The translations under genes and the position numbers were made by a program. The notes below the pieces were generated by a model that made no database searches, was not told the DNA's origin, and worked only from the letters and a program-made list of their open reading frames with translations. Below, piece by piece: positions 1-5,884 of a DNA stretch of 5,884 nt (its first letter is position 1; each line of letters begins with the position of its first letter). Source of the DNA: Sphingobacteriales bacterium. GTDB taxonomy: Bacteria > Bacteroidota > Bacteroidia > Sphingobacteriales > Sphingobacteriaceae. The stretch spans positions 1-5,884 of the forward strand of contig JAGVEE010000105.1 in the NCBI GenBank assembly GCA_020058405.1, in the 5' to 3' direction.

Positions 1-374
1 AATACATCGATTTTTATTACGGAGCCGGAGTACAACATATTGCAATTGCTACCGATAATATTATAGAAACAGTTGCAGAAATGCGCAGAAGAGGTATTGA
101 GTTTTTATATGTTCCGGAAACGTATTACGACGATTTATTTGAGCGTGTAGGTACAATTGATGAACCAGTGGATGAACTGAAGAAATTAAATATCTTAGTA
201 GATAGAGACCCTGAAGGCTATTTATTGCAAATATTTACAAAACCAGTAGAAGATCGCCCAACTGTATTTTATGAAATTATACAACGTAGAGGGGCTACCT
301 CGTTCGGCAAAGGAAACTTTAAAGCATTGTTCGAATCGATAGAACGTGAGCAAGAACTAAGAGGAAATTTGTAA
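1..374 (+). CDS. hpd: 4-hydroxyphenylpyruvate dioxygenase, C-terminal part (5' truncated by window edge)
   Basis: This is the last 123 codons of a non-heme iron(II) dioxygenase that converts 4-hydroxyphenylpyruvate to homogentisate, the second step of tyrosine breakdown; the enzyme is cytosolic. The reading frame enters from the left edge (first whole codon at base 3) and ends at TAA 372-374. The visible part is the C-terminal vicinal-oxygen-chelate domain. GVQHIAIAT carries the second iron-ligand histidine. VFYEIIQRRG, 79 residues later, carries the iron-ligand glutamate, and that spacing fits the family. GYLLQIFT holds the conserved glutamine, and the tail SFGKGNFKALFESIERE is the family's typical C-terminal helix region. 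The first iron histidine and the N-terminal domain lie outside the window. An internal ATG at 81 is not the start, because homologous sequence continues upstream of it. A strong terminator follows 22 bases after the stop, so this is the end of its transcription unit. The identification is secure. Confidence 0.95.
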   Translation, partial: YIDFYYGAGVQHIAIATDNIIETVAEMRRRGIEFLYVPETYYDDLFERVGTIDEPVDELKKLNILVDRDPEGYLLQIFTKPVEDRPTVFYEIIQRRGATSFGKGNFKALFESIEREQELRGNL

Positions 375-396
375 TTCAATAAAAATTAAATAAGAG

Positions 397-423
397 AAAG
401 GAGGTTTATAGCCTCCTTTTTTT
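397..423 (+). terminator. Intrinsic terminator of hpd
   Basis: An eight-base-pair perfect stem AAAGGAGG / CCTCCTTT (397-404 with 412-419) is extended by one T-G wobble (405 with 411) and closes on a five-base loop, TTATA. The T-tract runs from 417 to 423, so the lower stem merges into it. It lies 22 bases after the hpd stop codon. The shape is that of a classic rho-independent terminator on the + strand. The ascending arm also matches the complement of the 16S rRNA 3' tail, but it lies 29 bases ahead of the next ATG, too far to act as its ribosome binding site. Confidence 0.88.
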
Positions 424-433
424 ATATTCGTAT

Positions 434-1363
434 ATGCTCTTAAAAATATACCATTTAATTGTAAAAATAATTCCTTTTAAACTCAGCATTATTAAATTGG
501 CAGCACAATTGCCACCTGAGTTTAAGTCGAATGTAATTTTTAAAGTAATCTCTAATATTGCCACCTATTGCGATCAATCTAATGTAATTAAAAGCAATTT
601 AGGGATAAATACAAATTATAAAATTGCGGTAAGCATCTCTCACCCTATTGCCGCCTTTGGTACACCTAAGCTGTATACTCAAGAATATGCTACACTTTAT
701 TTGTTAAAAGAATTGCTTAAACACAGTGATGCATTTATAGACGTAGGTGCTAATTTGGGTTATTTTTGTTTTTATATTGATGAATATAACGCATCAAAAA
801 AACCAATTCATTTTTTCGAACCCGACCCTGTTTTGTTTGATCAATTACAACAAAATCAACAAAAGAATAACAAGCATTTTATTGCACATAAATTGGCCAT
901 TTCAAACACAAATGAACCGATTACTTTTTACAGAAATTTAACCGATGATAGTTCTGGTAGTATAAAAAACACCTTTGAAAGTAAACATCAATTAGAGGCT
1001 GTAACTATAGATTCTATTAGCTTTGATGAGTTTGCTTATTCTATTTCAGAAAAAAATCTATTAATAAAAGTTGATGTGGAAGGGGCTGAGTTTGAATTCA
1101 TCGAAGGTGCAAGAAATAAAATTCAATCCATTGATTTTTTAATCATTGAATTATTACAAGATTCTATTGATCAAAAATTTCCAGAGATGATGATTGATCG
1201 TTATAAGTTCTATGCTTATTACATCAATAATTTCAATTTAGAGTTTTCTAGAAAAGGAGAATACAAATATGTATCGCCTTATTACAACTGGCTTTTTACC
1301 AAATACGAACCATCAGAATTAAAAAAGAAATTAGTGAATACACCATTTGTAGTGTTGGACTAA
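434..1363 (+). CDS. FkbM family SAM-dependent methyltransferase
   Basis: This 309-residue protein carries the FkbM methyltransferase fold. FIDVGANLGYF at residues 101-111 is the glycine-rich SAM-binding motif I. HFFEPDP at 126-132 supplies the acidic residue (E129) expected to hold the SAM ribose. LLIKVDVEGAEFEFIEGA at 209-226 is the hallmark DVEGAE segment of the family, and YNWLF near 284-288 matches its usual C-terminal strand. Known FkbM members mostly O-methylate sugars of polysaccharides, glycolipids or polyketides; the substrate here cannot be read from sequence. About 100 residues precede motif I, with a hydrophobic, basic first 25 residues that could touch the membrane; I see no clear signal peptide. 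ATG 434 is the only in-frame ATG before the catalytic domain, and an in-frame stop lies at 380. It has no Shine-Dalgarno in range. Three 60-base lines counted by hand (starting at 541, 841 and 1141) each hold 16 G+C, lower than sampled purH or mreB lines (24-27) but like a sampled mreC line (15). It is an accessory-type gene between housekeeping genes, and its role in this context is unknown. Confidence 0.88.
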   Translation: MLLKIYHLIVKIIPFKLSIIKLAAQLPPEFKSNVIFKVISNIATYCDQSNVIKSNLGINTNYKIAVSISHPIAAFGTPKLYTQEYATLYLLKELLKHSDAFIDVGANLGYFCFYIDEYNASKKPIHFFEPDPVLFDQLQQNQQKNNKHFIAHKLAISNTNEPITFYRNLTDDSSGSIKNTFESKHQLEAVTIDSISFDEFAYSISEKNLLIKVDVEGAEFEFIEGARNKIQSIDFLIIELLQDSIDQKFPEMMIDRYKFYAYYINNFNLEFSRKGEYKYVSPYYNWLFTKYEPSELKKKLVNTPFVVLD

Positions 1364-1379
1364 CAATTGCTTTACTTAG

Positions 1380-1406
1380 TATAAATAAGCATTTATAGAA
1401 TTTTTT
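1380..1406 (+). terminator. Possible weak terminator after fkbM
   Basis: A seven-base-pair stem made only of A-T pairs (TATAAAT 1380-1386 with ATTTATA 1391-1397) closes on the tetraloop AAGC and is followed, after GAA, by six Ts (1401-1406). Position and layout fit an intrinsic terminator for fkbM, 16 bases after its stop. The all-AT stem is weak, and such a structure can arise by chance in DNA this AT-rich, so this is only a candidate. Confidence 0.3.
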
Positions 1407-1408
1407 AT

Positions 1409-1416
1409 TATTTTTG
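1409..1416 (+). promoter_or_regulatory. Candidate Bacteroidota -7 promoter element upstream of purN
   Basis: TATTTTTG matches the phylum's housekeeping -7 consensus TAnnTTTG exactly, 19 bases before the purN start. I could not find a matching TTG/TTTG -33 element at the usual spacing, which weakens the call. If real, transcription would begin about 10-15 bases before the purN start codon and serve purN and purH. The following GGAGG (1416-1420) is Shine-Dalgarno-like but sits 15 bases from the start codon, longer than usual. Confidence 0.3.
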
Positions 1417-1435
1417 GAGGAATTAATAACAAGCA

Positions 1436-2032
1436 TTGAAAAGAATCGCAATTTTTGCTTCGGGCTCGGGCTCAAACGCTCAGCGTATAATGGAGCATTT
1501 TAAACGTAACAAAGAGATGGAAGTGGCCCTGGTTTTATGTAATAAACCAGATGCCTATGTGTTGCAACGTGCTGATAATTTTGAAGTGCCTACTCATGTT
1601 TTTAACAGAGAAGAATTATACCACACCAATTCCATCGATAATTTGATGAAGAATTTAGAAATCGACCTAATTGTATTAGCCGGTTTTATGTGGTTAATTC
1701 CTGAACGAATTATACAAGCATATTCAAAAAGAATCGTAAACATTCATCCTGCTCTATTGCCAAAATTTGGTGGTGAAGGTATGTATGGCAAGAAAGTGCA
1801 CGAAGCCGTGCTTGAATCTGGCGATACAGAAACAGGCATCAGTATACATTACGTGAACGAACTTTTTGATGAGGGTGAAATTATTTACCAATCTCGTTGC
1901 TTAATCGATAGTAATGATGATGCGGAAAAATTAGCTTACAAAGTTCATCAACTAGAACATCTACATTATCCAAAAATTATTGAAGATTTATTAAAAAAAT
2001 TGGATAAAAAAGTATACCCCGGAACTCATTAA
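1436..2032 (+). CDS. purN: Phosphoribosylglycinamide formyltransferase (TTG start)
   Basis: PurN transfers a formyl group from 10-formyltetrahydrofolate to glycinamide ribonucleotide (GAR), the third step of de novo purine synthesis, in the cytosol. The 198-residue protein is of usual length. IFASGSGSNAQ at residues 6-16 is the phosphate-binding loop for GAR. NIHPALLPKFGG at 102-113 holds catalytic N102 and H104; ISIHYV (H138) and ELFDEGEII (D145) complete the set matching E. coli N106, H108, H137 and D144. The segment between, with EGMYGKKVHEAV, is a few residues longer than in E. coli, a form I associate with Bacteroidota PurN. The start is TTG: an in-frame TAA at 1427-1429 blocks anything upstream, and the next in-frame ATG (1490, residue 19) would delete the phosphate loop. 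purH follows after 35 bases, so the two are probably co-transcribed. Confidence 0.95.
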   Translation: MKRIAIFASGSGSNAQRIMEHFKRNKEMEVALVLCNKPDAYVLQRADNFEVPTHVFNREELYHTNSIDNLMKNLEIDLIVLAGFMWLIPERIIQAYSKRIVNIHPALLPKFGGEGMYGKKVHEAVLESGDTETGISIHYVNELFDEGEIIYQSRCLIDSNDDAEKLAYKVHQLEHLHYPKIIEDLLKKLDKKVYPGTH

Positions 2033-2067
2033 TTTTTCATAAACTTGCGCTTCCAAACAATTTCTTC

Positions 2068-3594
2068 ATGAGCGCATCAAAAAAGGTGAAAAACGCCTTA
2101 ATATCAGTCTATTACAAAGATAACCTAGAACCGATAATTCATTTACTCCACAAACATGGAGTTAATATTTATTCTACCGGAGGAACCGAGAGCTTTATTA
2201 AAGACTTAGGTGTTCCTGTAATTCCGGTAGAAGAGCTAACTTCTTACCCATCTATTTTAGGTGGTAGAGTAAAAACCTTGCATCCAAAAGTGTTTGGTGG
2301 AATCTTAGCTCGCAGAGAATTAGACACTGATTTAGCTCAACTAGCACAATACGAAATACCAGAAATTGATTTGGTAATTGTGGATTTATATCCCTTTGAA
2401 GAAACCCTTGCTTCTGGCGCTGCCGAGCAAGACATCATTGAGAAAATAGACATCGGCGGGATATCGTTAATTCGTGCAGCAGCAAAGAATTTTAAAGATG
2501 TTATCATCGTTTCTTCTAAAAACGATTATACTTTTTTACATGAAGTGTTAGAAAAGCAAGAAGGAAATTCAACGCTTGCAGATCGTAAAGAATTTGCAAA
2601 ACGTGCCTTCAACACAAGCTCCCATTACGATACAGCCATTTTTAATTATTTTAATGAAGAACAGCCTCTAACGGTTTTCAAACAAAGTGTGCAACAATCG
2701 CAAACCTTACGTTATGGTGAAAACCCACATCAACAAGGAGTGTTTTTTGGTGATTTAAATGCGATGTTTGAAAAATTGAATGGCAAAGAATTATCATACA
2801 ATAACCTTGTAGACGTTGATGCAGCGGTAGAATTGATAAAAGAATTTGAGGAGCCAACATTTGCTATTTTAAAACATACCAATGCATGTGGGCTTGCAAG
2901 CAGGGCTAGTTTAAAACAAGCTTGGATTGATGCCTTAGCAGGCGACCCAGTTTCGGCATTTGGTGGAGTTATTATTTGCAACCGAGTTATTGATGCAGAA
3001 ACCGCTAAAGAAATACACTCTTTATTCTGTGAAGTATTAATAGCACCGGGTTTTGATTCAGAAGCAGTTTCTCTTTTATCAGAAAAGAAAAACAGAATTT
3101 TATTAGTTCAAAAAAATGTTGCATTACCAAGTAAACAGTTTAAAACATTACTAAACGGAGTAATAGAGCAAGACAAAGATTTATCGATGGAAGGCATAGC
3201 TGAAATGCGTGCTGTAACGAATAAAGTGCCAACAGAACAAGAATATAACGATTTAGCATTCGCCAATAAATTGGTAAAACACACCAAATCTAATACCATT
3301 ATACTTGCTAAAGGCCAGCAATTATTGGCAAGTGGCGTAGGGCAAACTTCCAGAGTGGACGCATTAAAACAAGCTATTGTAAAAGCAGAAGCTTTCGGAT
3401 TCGATTTAAATGGTGCGGTAATGGCTTCTGATGCATTTTTCCCATTCCCAGATTGTGTGGAGATAGCAGGAAAAGCAGGCATCACAGCGGTTATACAACC
3501 GGGTGGATCTATTAAAGATCAAGATTCTATTAACTATTGCAATGAAAATGGATTAGCAATGGTAATGACGGGTGTGAGACACTTTAAACACTAA
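2068..3594 (+). CDS. purH: Bifunctional AICAR formyltransferase / IMP cyclohydrolase
   Basis: PurH carries out the last two steps to IMP: formylation of AICAR by 10-formyltetrahydrofolate, then ring closure of FAICAR. It is a cytosolic dimer in the family. The 508-residue protein is near usual length (E. coli 529). The N-terminal MGS-like cyclohydrolase domain (about 1-200) shows STGGT (36-40), GGRVKTLHPKVFGGIL (65-80, with K69), DLYPF (106-110, Y108), and IDIGGISLIRAAAKN (127-141, with D128 and K140). The transformylase domain begins near RYGENPHQ (215-222) and holds the catalytic pair K269-H270 in ILKHTNACG. It continues with DPVSAFGG (293-300), SDAFFPFPD (454-462) and IQPGGSIKDQDSI (476-488), and ends in GVRHFKH, the family's normal C-terminus. 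Nothing is missing. ATG 2068 is the first in-frame ATG and puts the first strand, KNALISVY, at the expected place. There is no Shine-Dalgarno. Confidence 0.97.
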   Translation: MSASKKVKNALISVYYKDNLEPIIHLLHKHGVNIYSTGGTESFIKDLGVPVIPVEELTSYPSILGGRVKTLHPKVFGGILARRELDTDLAQLAQYEIPEIDLVIVDLYPFEETLASGAAEQDIIEKIDIGGISLIRAAAKNFKDVIIVSSKNDYTFLHEVLEKQEGNSTLADRKEFAKRAFNTSSHYDTAIFNYFNEEQPLTVFKQSVQQSQTLRYGENPHQQGVFFGDLNAMFEKLNGKELSYNNLVDVDAAVELIKEFEEPTFAILKHTNACGLASRASLKQAWIDALAGDPVSAFGGVIICNRVIDAETAKEIHSLFCEVLIAPGFDSEAVSLLSEKKNRILLVQKNVALPSKQFKTLLNGVIEQDKDLSMEGIAEMRAVTNKVPTEQEYNDLAFANKLVKHTKSNTIILAKGQQLLASGVGQTSRVDALKQAIVKAEAFGFDLNGAVMASDAFFPFPDCVEIAGKAGITAVIQPGGSIKDQDSINYCNENGLAMVMTGVRHFKH

Positions 3595-3670
3595 GATTTG
3601 ACATTATTGGATTATTATTCATAAATTGACAATCATATTTTATCAGAATACTTATAAGAAATAAGAAATA
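3595..3670 (+). promoter_or_regulatory. purH-mreB intergenic region, possible promoter for the mre operon
   Basis: This 76-base gap is the likeliest place for a promoter of the mre genes. It holds TTTG (3597-3600) followed after 21 bases by TAAATTGA (3622-3629), a degenerate form of the Bacteroidota TTTG...TAnnTTTG layout. It also contains TTGACA twice (3598-3603 and 3626-3631), but neither has a convincing partner box. The last 20 bases are purine-rich with ATAAGAA repeated in tandem just before the mreB ATG, the A-rich leader typical of this phylum. No terminator hairpin was seen after purH, so readthrough from purH is also possible. Confidence 0.25.
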
Positions 3671-4693
3671 ATGGGATTATTTAACTTTTTTACGCAAGAA
3701 ATTGCGATTGACTTAGGCACAGCAAACACCTTAATTATACATAACGACAAAGTAGTGGTTGACGAACCCTCTATTGTTGCCATTGACCGTAAAACTAGTA
3801 AAGTTATTGCAGTTGGTAAACAAGCAATGCAAATGGACGGTAAGGCACACGATGGAATTAAAACAATTCGCCCTTTAAAAGACGGAGTTATTGCAGACTT
3901 TGATGCTGCAGAACACATGATCCGTGGCATGATTAAAATGATAAACCCAGGCAGAGGTTGGTTTTTACCATCATTGCGTATGGTAATTTGTATTCCTTCT
4001 GGTATTACCGAAGTAGAAAAAAGAGCAGTGCGTGACTCTGCAGAAATTGCAGGTGCTAAAGAAGTTTACATGATACACGAACCAATGGCAGCAGCTATAG
4101 GTATTGGTATTGATGTGGAAGAACCAATGGGAAATATGATTATTGATATTGGTGGTGGAACTACAGAAATTGCAGTTATCGCATTATCGGGTATTGTTTG
4201 CGACCAATCGATTCGTGTTGCGGGTGATAATTTTGACAGTGATATTGTGCAATACATGCGTAGAGAACACAACATATTAATTGGTGACCGTACTGCCGAA
4301 AAAATTAAAATTGAAGTAGGAGCTGCCTTAACAGAATTAGACGAACCACCTGCTGACTTTGCAGTACAAGGAAGAGATTTAATGACAGGTGTACCAAAAC
4401 AAATTAAAGTATCGTACACAGAAATTGCACATTGTTTAGATAAATCTATTTCTAAAATTGAAGAAGCGATTCTAAAAGCACTAGAAATAACCCCACCAGA
4501 ATTATCAGCAGATATTTACCAAACAGGTATTTATTTAACAGGTGGTGGTGCATTACTAAGAGGTTTAGATAAACGTATTTCAAGCAAAACAAAATTACCA
4601 GTACACATTGCAGAAGATCCATTACGTGCGGTAGTAAGAGGTACAGGTATTGCATTGAAAAATATCGGAAACTTTAAATTCTTAATGACCTAA
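3671..4693 (+). CDS. mreB: Rod shape-determining protein MreB (bacterial actin)
   Basis: MreB is an actin-like ATPase that forms short antiparallel double filaments on the inner face of the cytoplasmic membrane and directs lateral wall synthesis by the elongasome. The 340-residue protein is full length (E. coli 347). MGLFNFF at the N-terminus is a short amphipathic membrane-binding stretch. Phosphate loop 1 is IDLGTANT (13-20), phosphate loop 2 is DIGGGTTE (159-166), and TGGGALLRGLD (290-300) is the adenosine motif. IHEPMAAAIG (135-144) carries the conserved catalytic-region glutamate E137; the residue before it is histidine where E. coli has glutamate, a variation I believe is common in Bacteroidota. 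The start at ATG 3671 fits homologues exactly. mreC follows after 21 bases with no terminator between them, so they share an operon. Confidence 0.97.
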   Translation: MGLFNFFTQEIAIDLGTANTLIIHNDKVVVDEPSIVAIDRKTSKVIAVGKQAMQMDGKAHDGIKTIRPLKDGVIADFDAAEHMIRGMIKMINPGRGWFLPSLRMVICIPSGITEVEKRAVRDSAEIAGAKEVYMIHEPMAAAIGIGIDVEEPMGNMIIDIGGGTTEIAVIALSGIVCDQSIRVAGDNFDSDIVQYMRREHNILIGDRTAEKIKIEVGAALTELDEPPADFAVQGRDLMTGVPKQIKVSYTEIAHCLDKSISKIEEAILKALEITPPELSADIYQTGIYLTGGGALLRGLDKRISSKTKLPVHIAEDPLRAVVRGTGIALKNIGNFKFLMT

Positions 4694-4714
4694 TTTTTGA
4701 AAGCACAATTGTAA

Positions 4715-5545
4715 ATGCGTAATCTTTGGTTATTCTTTCTTAGGTACTATGCTTTCTTTTTATTCTTAGCGCTTGAAGCTTTTGCCATTGTGTTAATGGT
4801 AAACAACAATAGCTACCACAGTGCTTCGTATTTTAATTCAGCTAATAATATAAGTGCAGAATTATTCGAATACGTTTCGGATGCACGCTCATTTGTGAAC
4901 CTACAAAGTTTAAACGATAGTTTGTCAAAAGAAAATGCACGCTTAAGAAACTTATTGCTCTCATCCCCTTATTCTAATAAAGTAAATCGAGTATACGTAG
5001 GAGATTCTACTATGAGAAGATATACGTACATAGAGGCCAAAGTAATAAACAACAGTGTAAATAAAAGAAACAATTACATTACTTTAGATAGAGGCTCATT
5101 ACACGGTATACGCGAAAAAATGGGTGTTATTTGTGGCGATGGAATAGTTGGAACAATTAAAGACGTATCAGAACACTTCTGTACAGTAATATCTTTCTTG
5201 CACAAAGATTCTAAAATCTCAGCACAATTAAATTCATCAAAAGAATACGGCTCATTGGTTTGGGAAGGTAGAAATCCGAAATTCGCATCTCTTAAAGATA
5301 TTCCTACACACGTAAAAGTTAAAATTGGAGATTCGGTAAGTACTACAGGTTTCTCACAGAAATTTCCGAAAGAAGTTTTTATCGGTAGAGTAATAAGATG
5401 TGATTTAAACAGTGGCGATAATTTTTACAATATTGAAGTTGCCCTTTCGACTAATTTTCCAACATTAAGATATGTTTACATTGTAGAAGATAATTTTGCT
5501 GAAGAATTAAAAAAACTAGAAGTGAAGGAGGTGGAAAATGATTAA
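4715..5545 (+). CDS. mreC: Rod shape-determining protein MreC
   Basis: MreC is a single-pass inner-membrane protein whose periplasmic part binds and activates PBP2 in the elongasome. The 276-residue protein has a short cytoplasmic N-terminus, one membrane helix at about residues 11-29, and a predicted coiled coil at about 60-82 (LNDSLSKENARLRNLL), which drives dimerisation in the family. The beta-rich MreC domain follows. Its markers are YITLDRGSLHGI (121-132), GVICGDGIVGTI (137-148), GDSVSTTGFSQKFPKEV (205-221) followed by FIGRVI, and the end strand RYVYIVED (252-259). It is shorter than E. coli MreC (367), lacking that protein's long C-terminal tail. The last codons, encoding KEVEND, contain the ribosome binding site and start codon of mreD, so the two are likely translationally coupled. 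Identification rests on motifs plus position between mreB and mreD. Confidence 0.94.
   Translation: MRNLWLFFLRYYAFFLFLALEAFAIVLMVNNNSYHSASYFNSANNISAELFEYVSDARSFVNLQSLNDSLSKENARLRNLLLSSPYSNKVNRVYVGDSTMRRYTYIEAKVINNSVNKRNNYITLDRGSLHGIREKMGVICGDGIVGTIKDVSEHFCTVISFLHKDSKISAQLNSSKEYGSLVWEGRNPKFASLKDIPTHVKVKIGDSVSTTGFSQKFPKEVFIGRVIRCDLNSGDNFYNIEVALSTNFPTLRYVYIVEDNFAEELKKLEVKEVEND
5525..5533 (+). promoter_or_regulatory. Strong Shine-Dalgarno sequence for mreD inside mreC
   Basis: AAGGAGGTG is a nine-base perfect complement of the bacterial 16S rRNA 3' tail and ends four bases before the mreD ATG (six from the end of GGAGG). It supports ATG 5538 as the mreD start. The other genes in this window lack a Shine-Dalgarno at normal spacing, so this one stands out. 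It lies within mreC codons for Lys-Glu-Val, so part of the match may be set by coding needs. Confidence 0.65.
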
Positions 5546-5884
5546 GCTATTATTAAGCAATACCCTTCGTTTTTTTGTACTCTTAATTTTACAAGTAATT
5601 GTATTTAATAACGTTGGCTTATATAACATGGTGAACCCTTATGTATATGTGCTTTTTGTGTTATTATTACCTTTAGAAACTCCTTTGTATTTATTGCTTA
5701 GTTTATCTTTTATGATGGGCTTAAGTATTGATATTTTTTCGAACACAGGTGGTATGCACGCAGCCGCTTGTACCCTAATGGCTTTTGTACGCCCCTTGAT
5801 TTTACTAATCATTACCCCAAGAGGTGGATACGAGCACCAACCTGTTCCCAATTTACGAAACATGGGTATACAATGGTTCCTAAC
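5538..5884 (+). CDS. mreD: Rod shape-determining protein MreD, N-terminal part (3' truncated by window edge)
   Basis: The first 115 codons of an integral membrane protein of the elongasome, which works with MreC to control PBP2-RodA wall synthesis. The fragment is strongly hydrophobic, with likely membrane helices at about residues 8-25, 33-47, 49-67 and 76-94. Family marks include NPYVYVLFVLLLPLETP (33-49), GLSIDIFSNTGGMHAAA (61-77) with the conserved aspartate and the G-x-HAAA segment, and VRPLILLIITPRGGYE (84-99), which closely resemble the Bacteroidota form of MreD. The ATG overlaps the mreC stop by eight bases (ATGATTAA). The frame stays open to the right edge, where it is cut two bases into a codon. 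In related genomes mrdA and rodA usually come next. Confidence 0.92.
   Translation, partial: MIKLLLSNTLRFFVLLILQVIVFNNVGLYNMVNPYVYVLFVLLLPLETPLYLLLSLSFMMGLSIDIFSNTGGMHAAACTLMAFVRPLILLIITPRGGYEHQPVPNLRNMGIQWFL

Noticed and set aside
81..374. A stand-alone 97-residue gene starting at ATG 81
   Set aside because: The frame is open to the left edge and the upstream codons encode conserved dioxygenase sequence including the iron-ligand histidine, so this is the tail of a larger hpd gene.
397..404. AAAGGAGG as the ribosome binding site of fkbM
   Set aside because: It ends 29 bases before the ATG and is buried in the terminator stem.
747..941. Small + strand reading frame inside fkbM
   Set aside because: It lies in another frame of a gene with clear family motifs, and its translation shows no recognisable domain.
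2678..3485. Several minus-strand reading frames opposite purH
   Set aside because: They are shadows of the purH coding strand; their translations show no known family and they lack plausible start signals.
3598..3631. Two TTGACA boxes as sigma-70 style -35 elements for mreB
   Set aside because: Neither has a good TATAAT at 16-18 bases, and Bacteroidota housekeeping promoters do not use that consensus, so they are mentioned only as part of a weak promoter region.
3652..4655. Minus-strand reading frames opposite mreB
   Set aside because: They are antisense shadows of a highly conserved gene, with low-complexity translations and no supporting signals.
5639..5863. Minus-strand reading frame of 74 codons opposite mreD
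   Set aside because: The + strand here encodes a clear MreD; the antisense product is basic, unrecognised and has no context.
1..5884. Search for CRISPR arrays, tandem repeats, tRNA genes, insertion sequence ends and riboswitches
   Set aside because: Reading the sequence by eye showed no regularly spaced repeats, cloverleaf pattern, transposase motif or leader long enough for a riboswitch; all gaps between genes are under 80 bases.

Overview
This window is a chromosomal segment from an AT-rich member of the Bacteroidota (Bacteroidetes). The placement is inferred from three things. The purH-mreB-mreC-mreD gene order is characteristic of that phylum. The MreB, MreC and MreD sequences have the form usual there, for example an MreB starting MGLFNFFTQE. 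Most starts have an A-rich leader instead of a Shine-Dalgarno sequence. The genus cannot be named from the sequence alone.

All genes are on the + strand and packed closely. From left to right: (1) the 3' end of hpd, for 4-hydroxyphenylpyruvate dioxygenase (tyrosine catabolism), closed by a strong intrinsic terminator; (2) an FkbM-type SAM-dependent methyltransferase gene starting only 10 bases after the terminator T-tract; (3) purN and purH, which encode the first (GAR) and last (AICAR) formyl-transfer steps of de novo purine synthesis, PurH also closing the ring to IMP; (4) mreB, mreC and the start of mreD, the core of the rod-shape (elongasome) operon. mreD overlaps mreC by 8 bases and runs off the right edge. 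In related genomes mrdA (PBP2) and rodA usually follow, but they lie outside this window.

Five of the six genes are ordinary housekeeping or catabolic genes with intact family motifs. The only accessory-type gene is fkbM. No mobile element, CRISPR array, tRNA, rRNA or riboswitch was seen, and no gap between genes exceeds 80 bases. I found no convincing undescribed system. The points worth a second look are small: how fkbM is expressed right behind a terminator, a strong Shine-Dalgarno at mreD in a phylum that rarely uses one, a TTG start for purN, and an anti-Shine-Dalgarno complement inside the hpd terminator.
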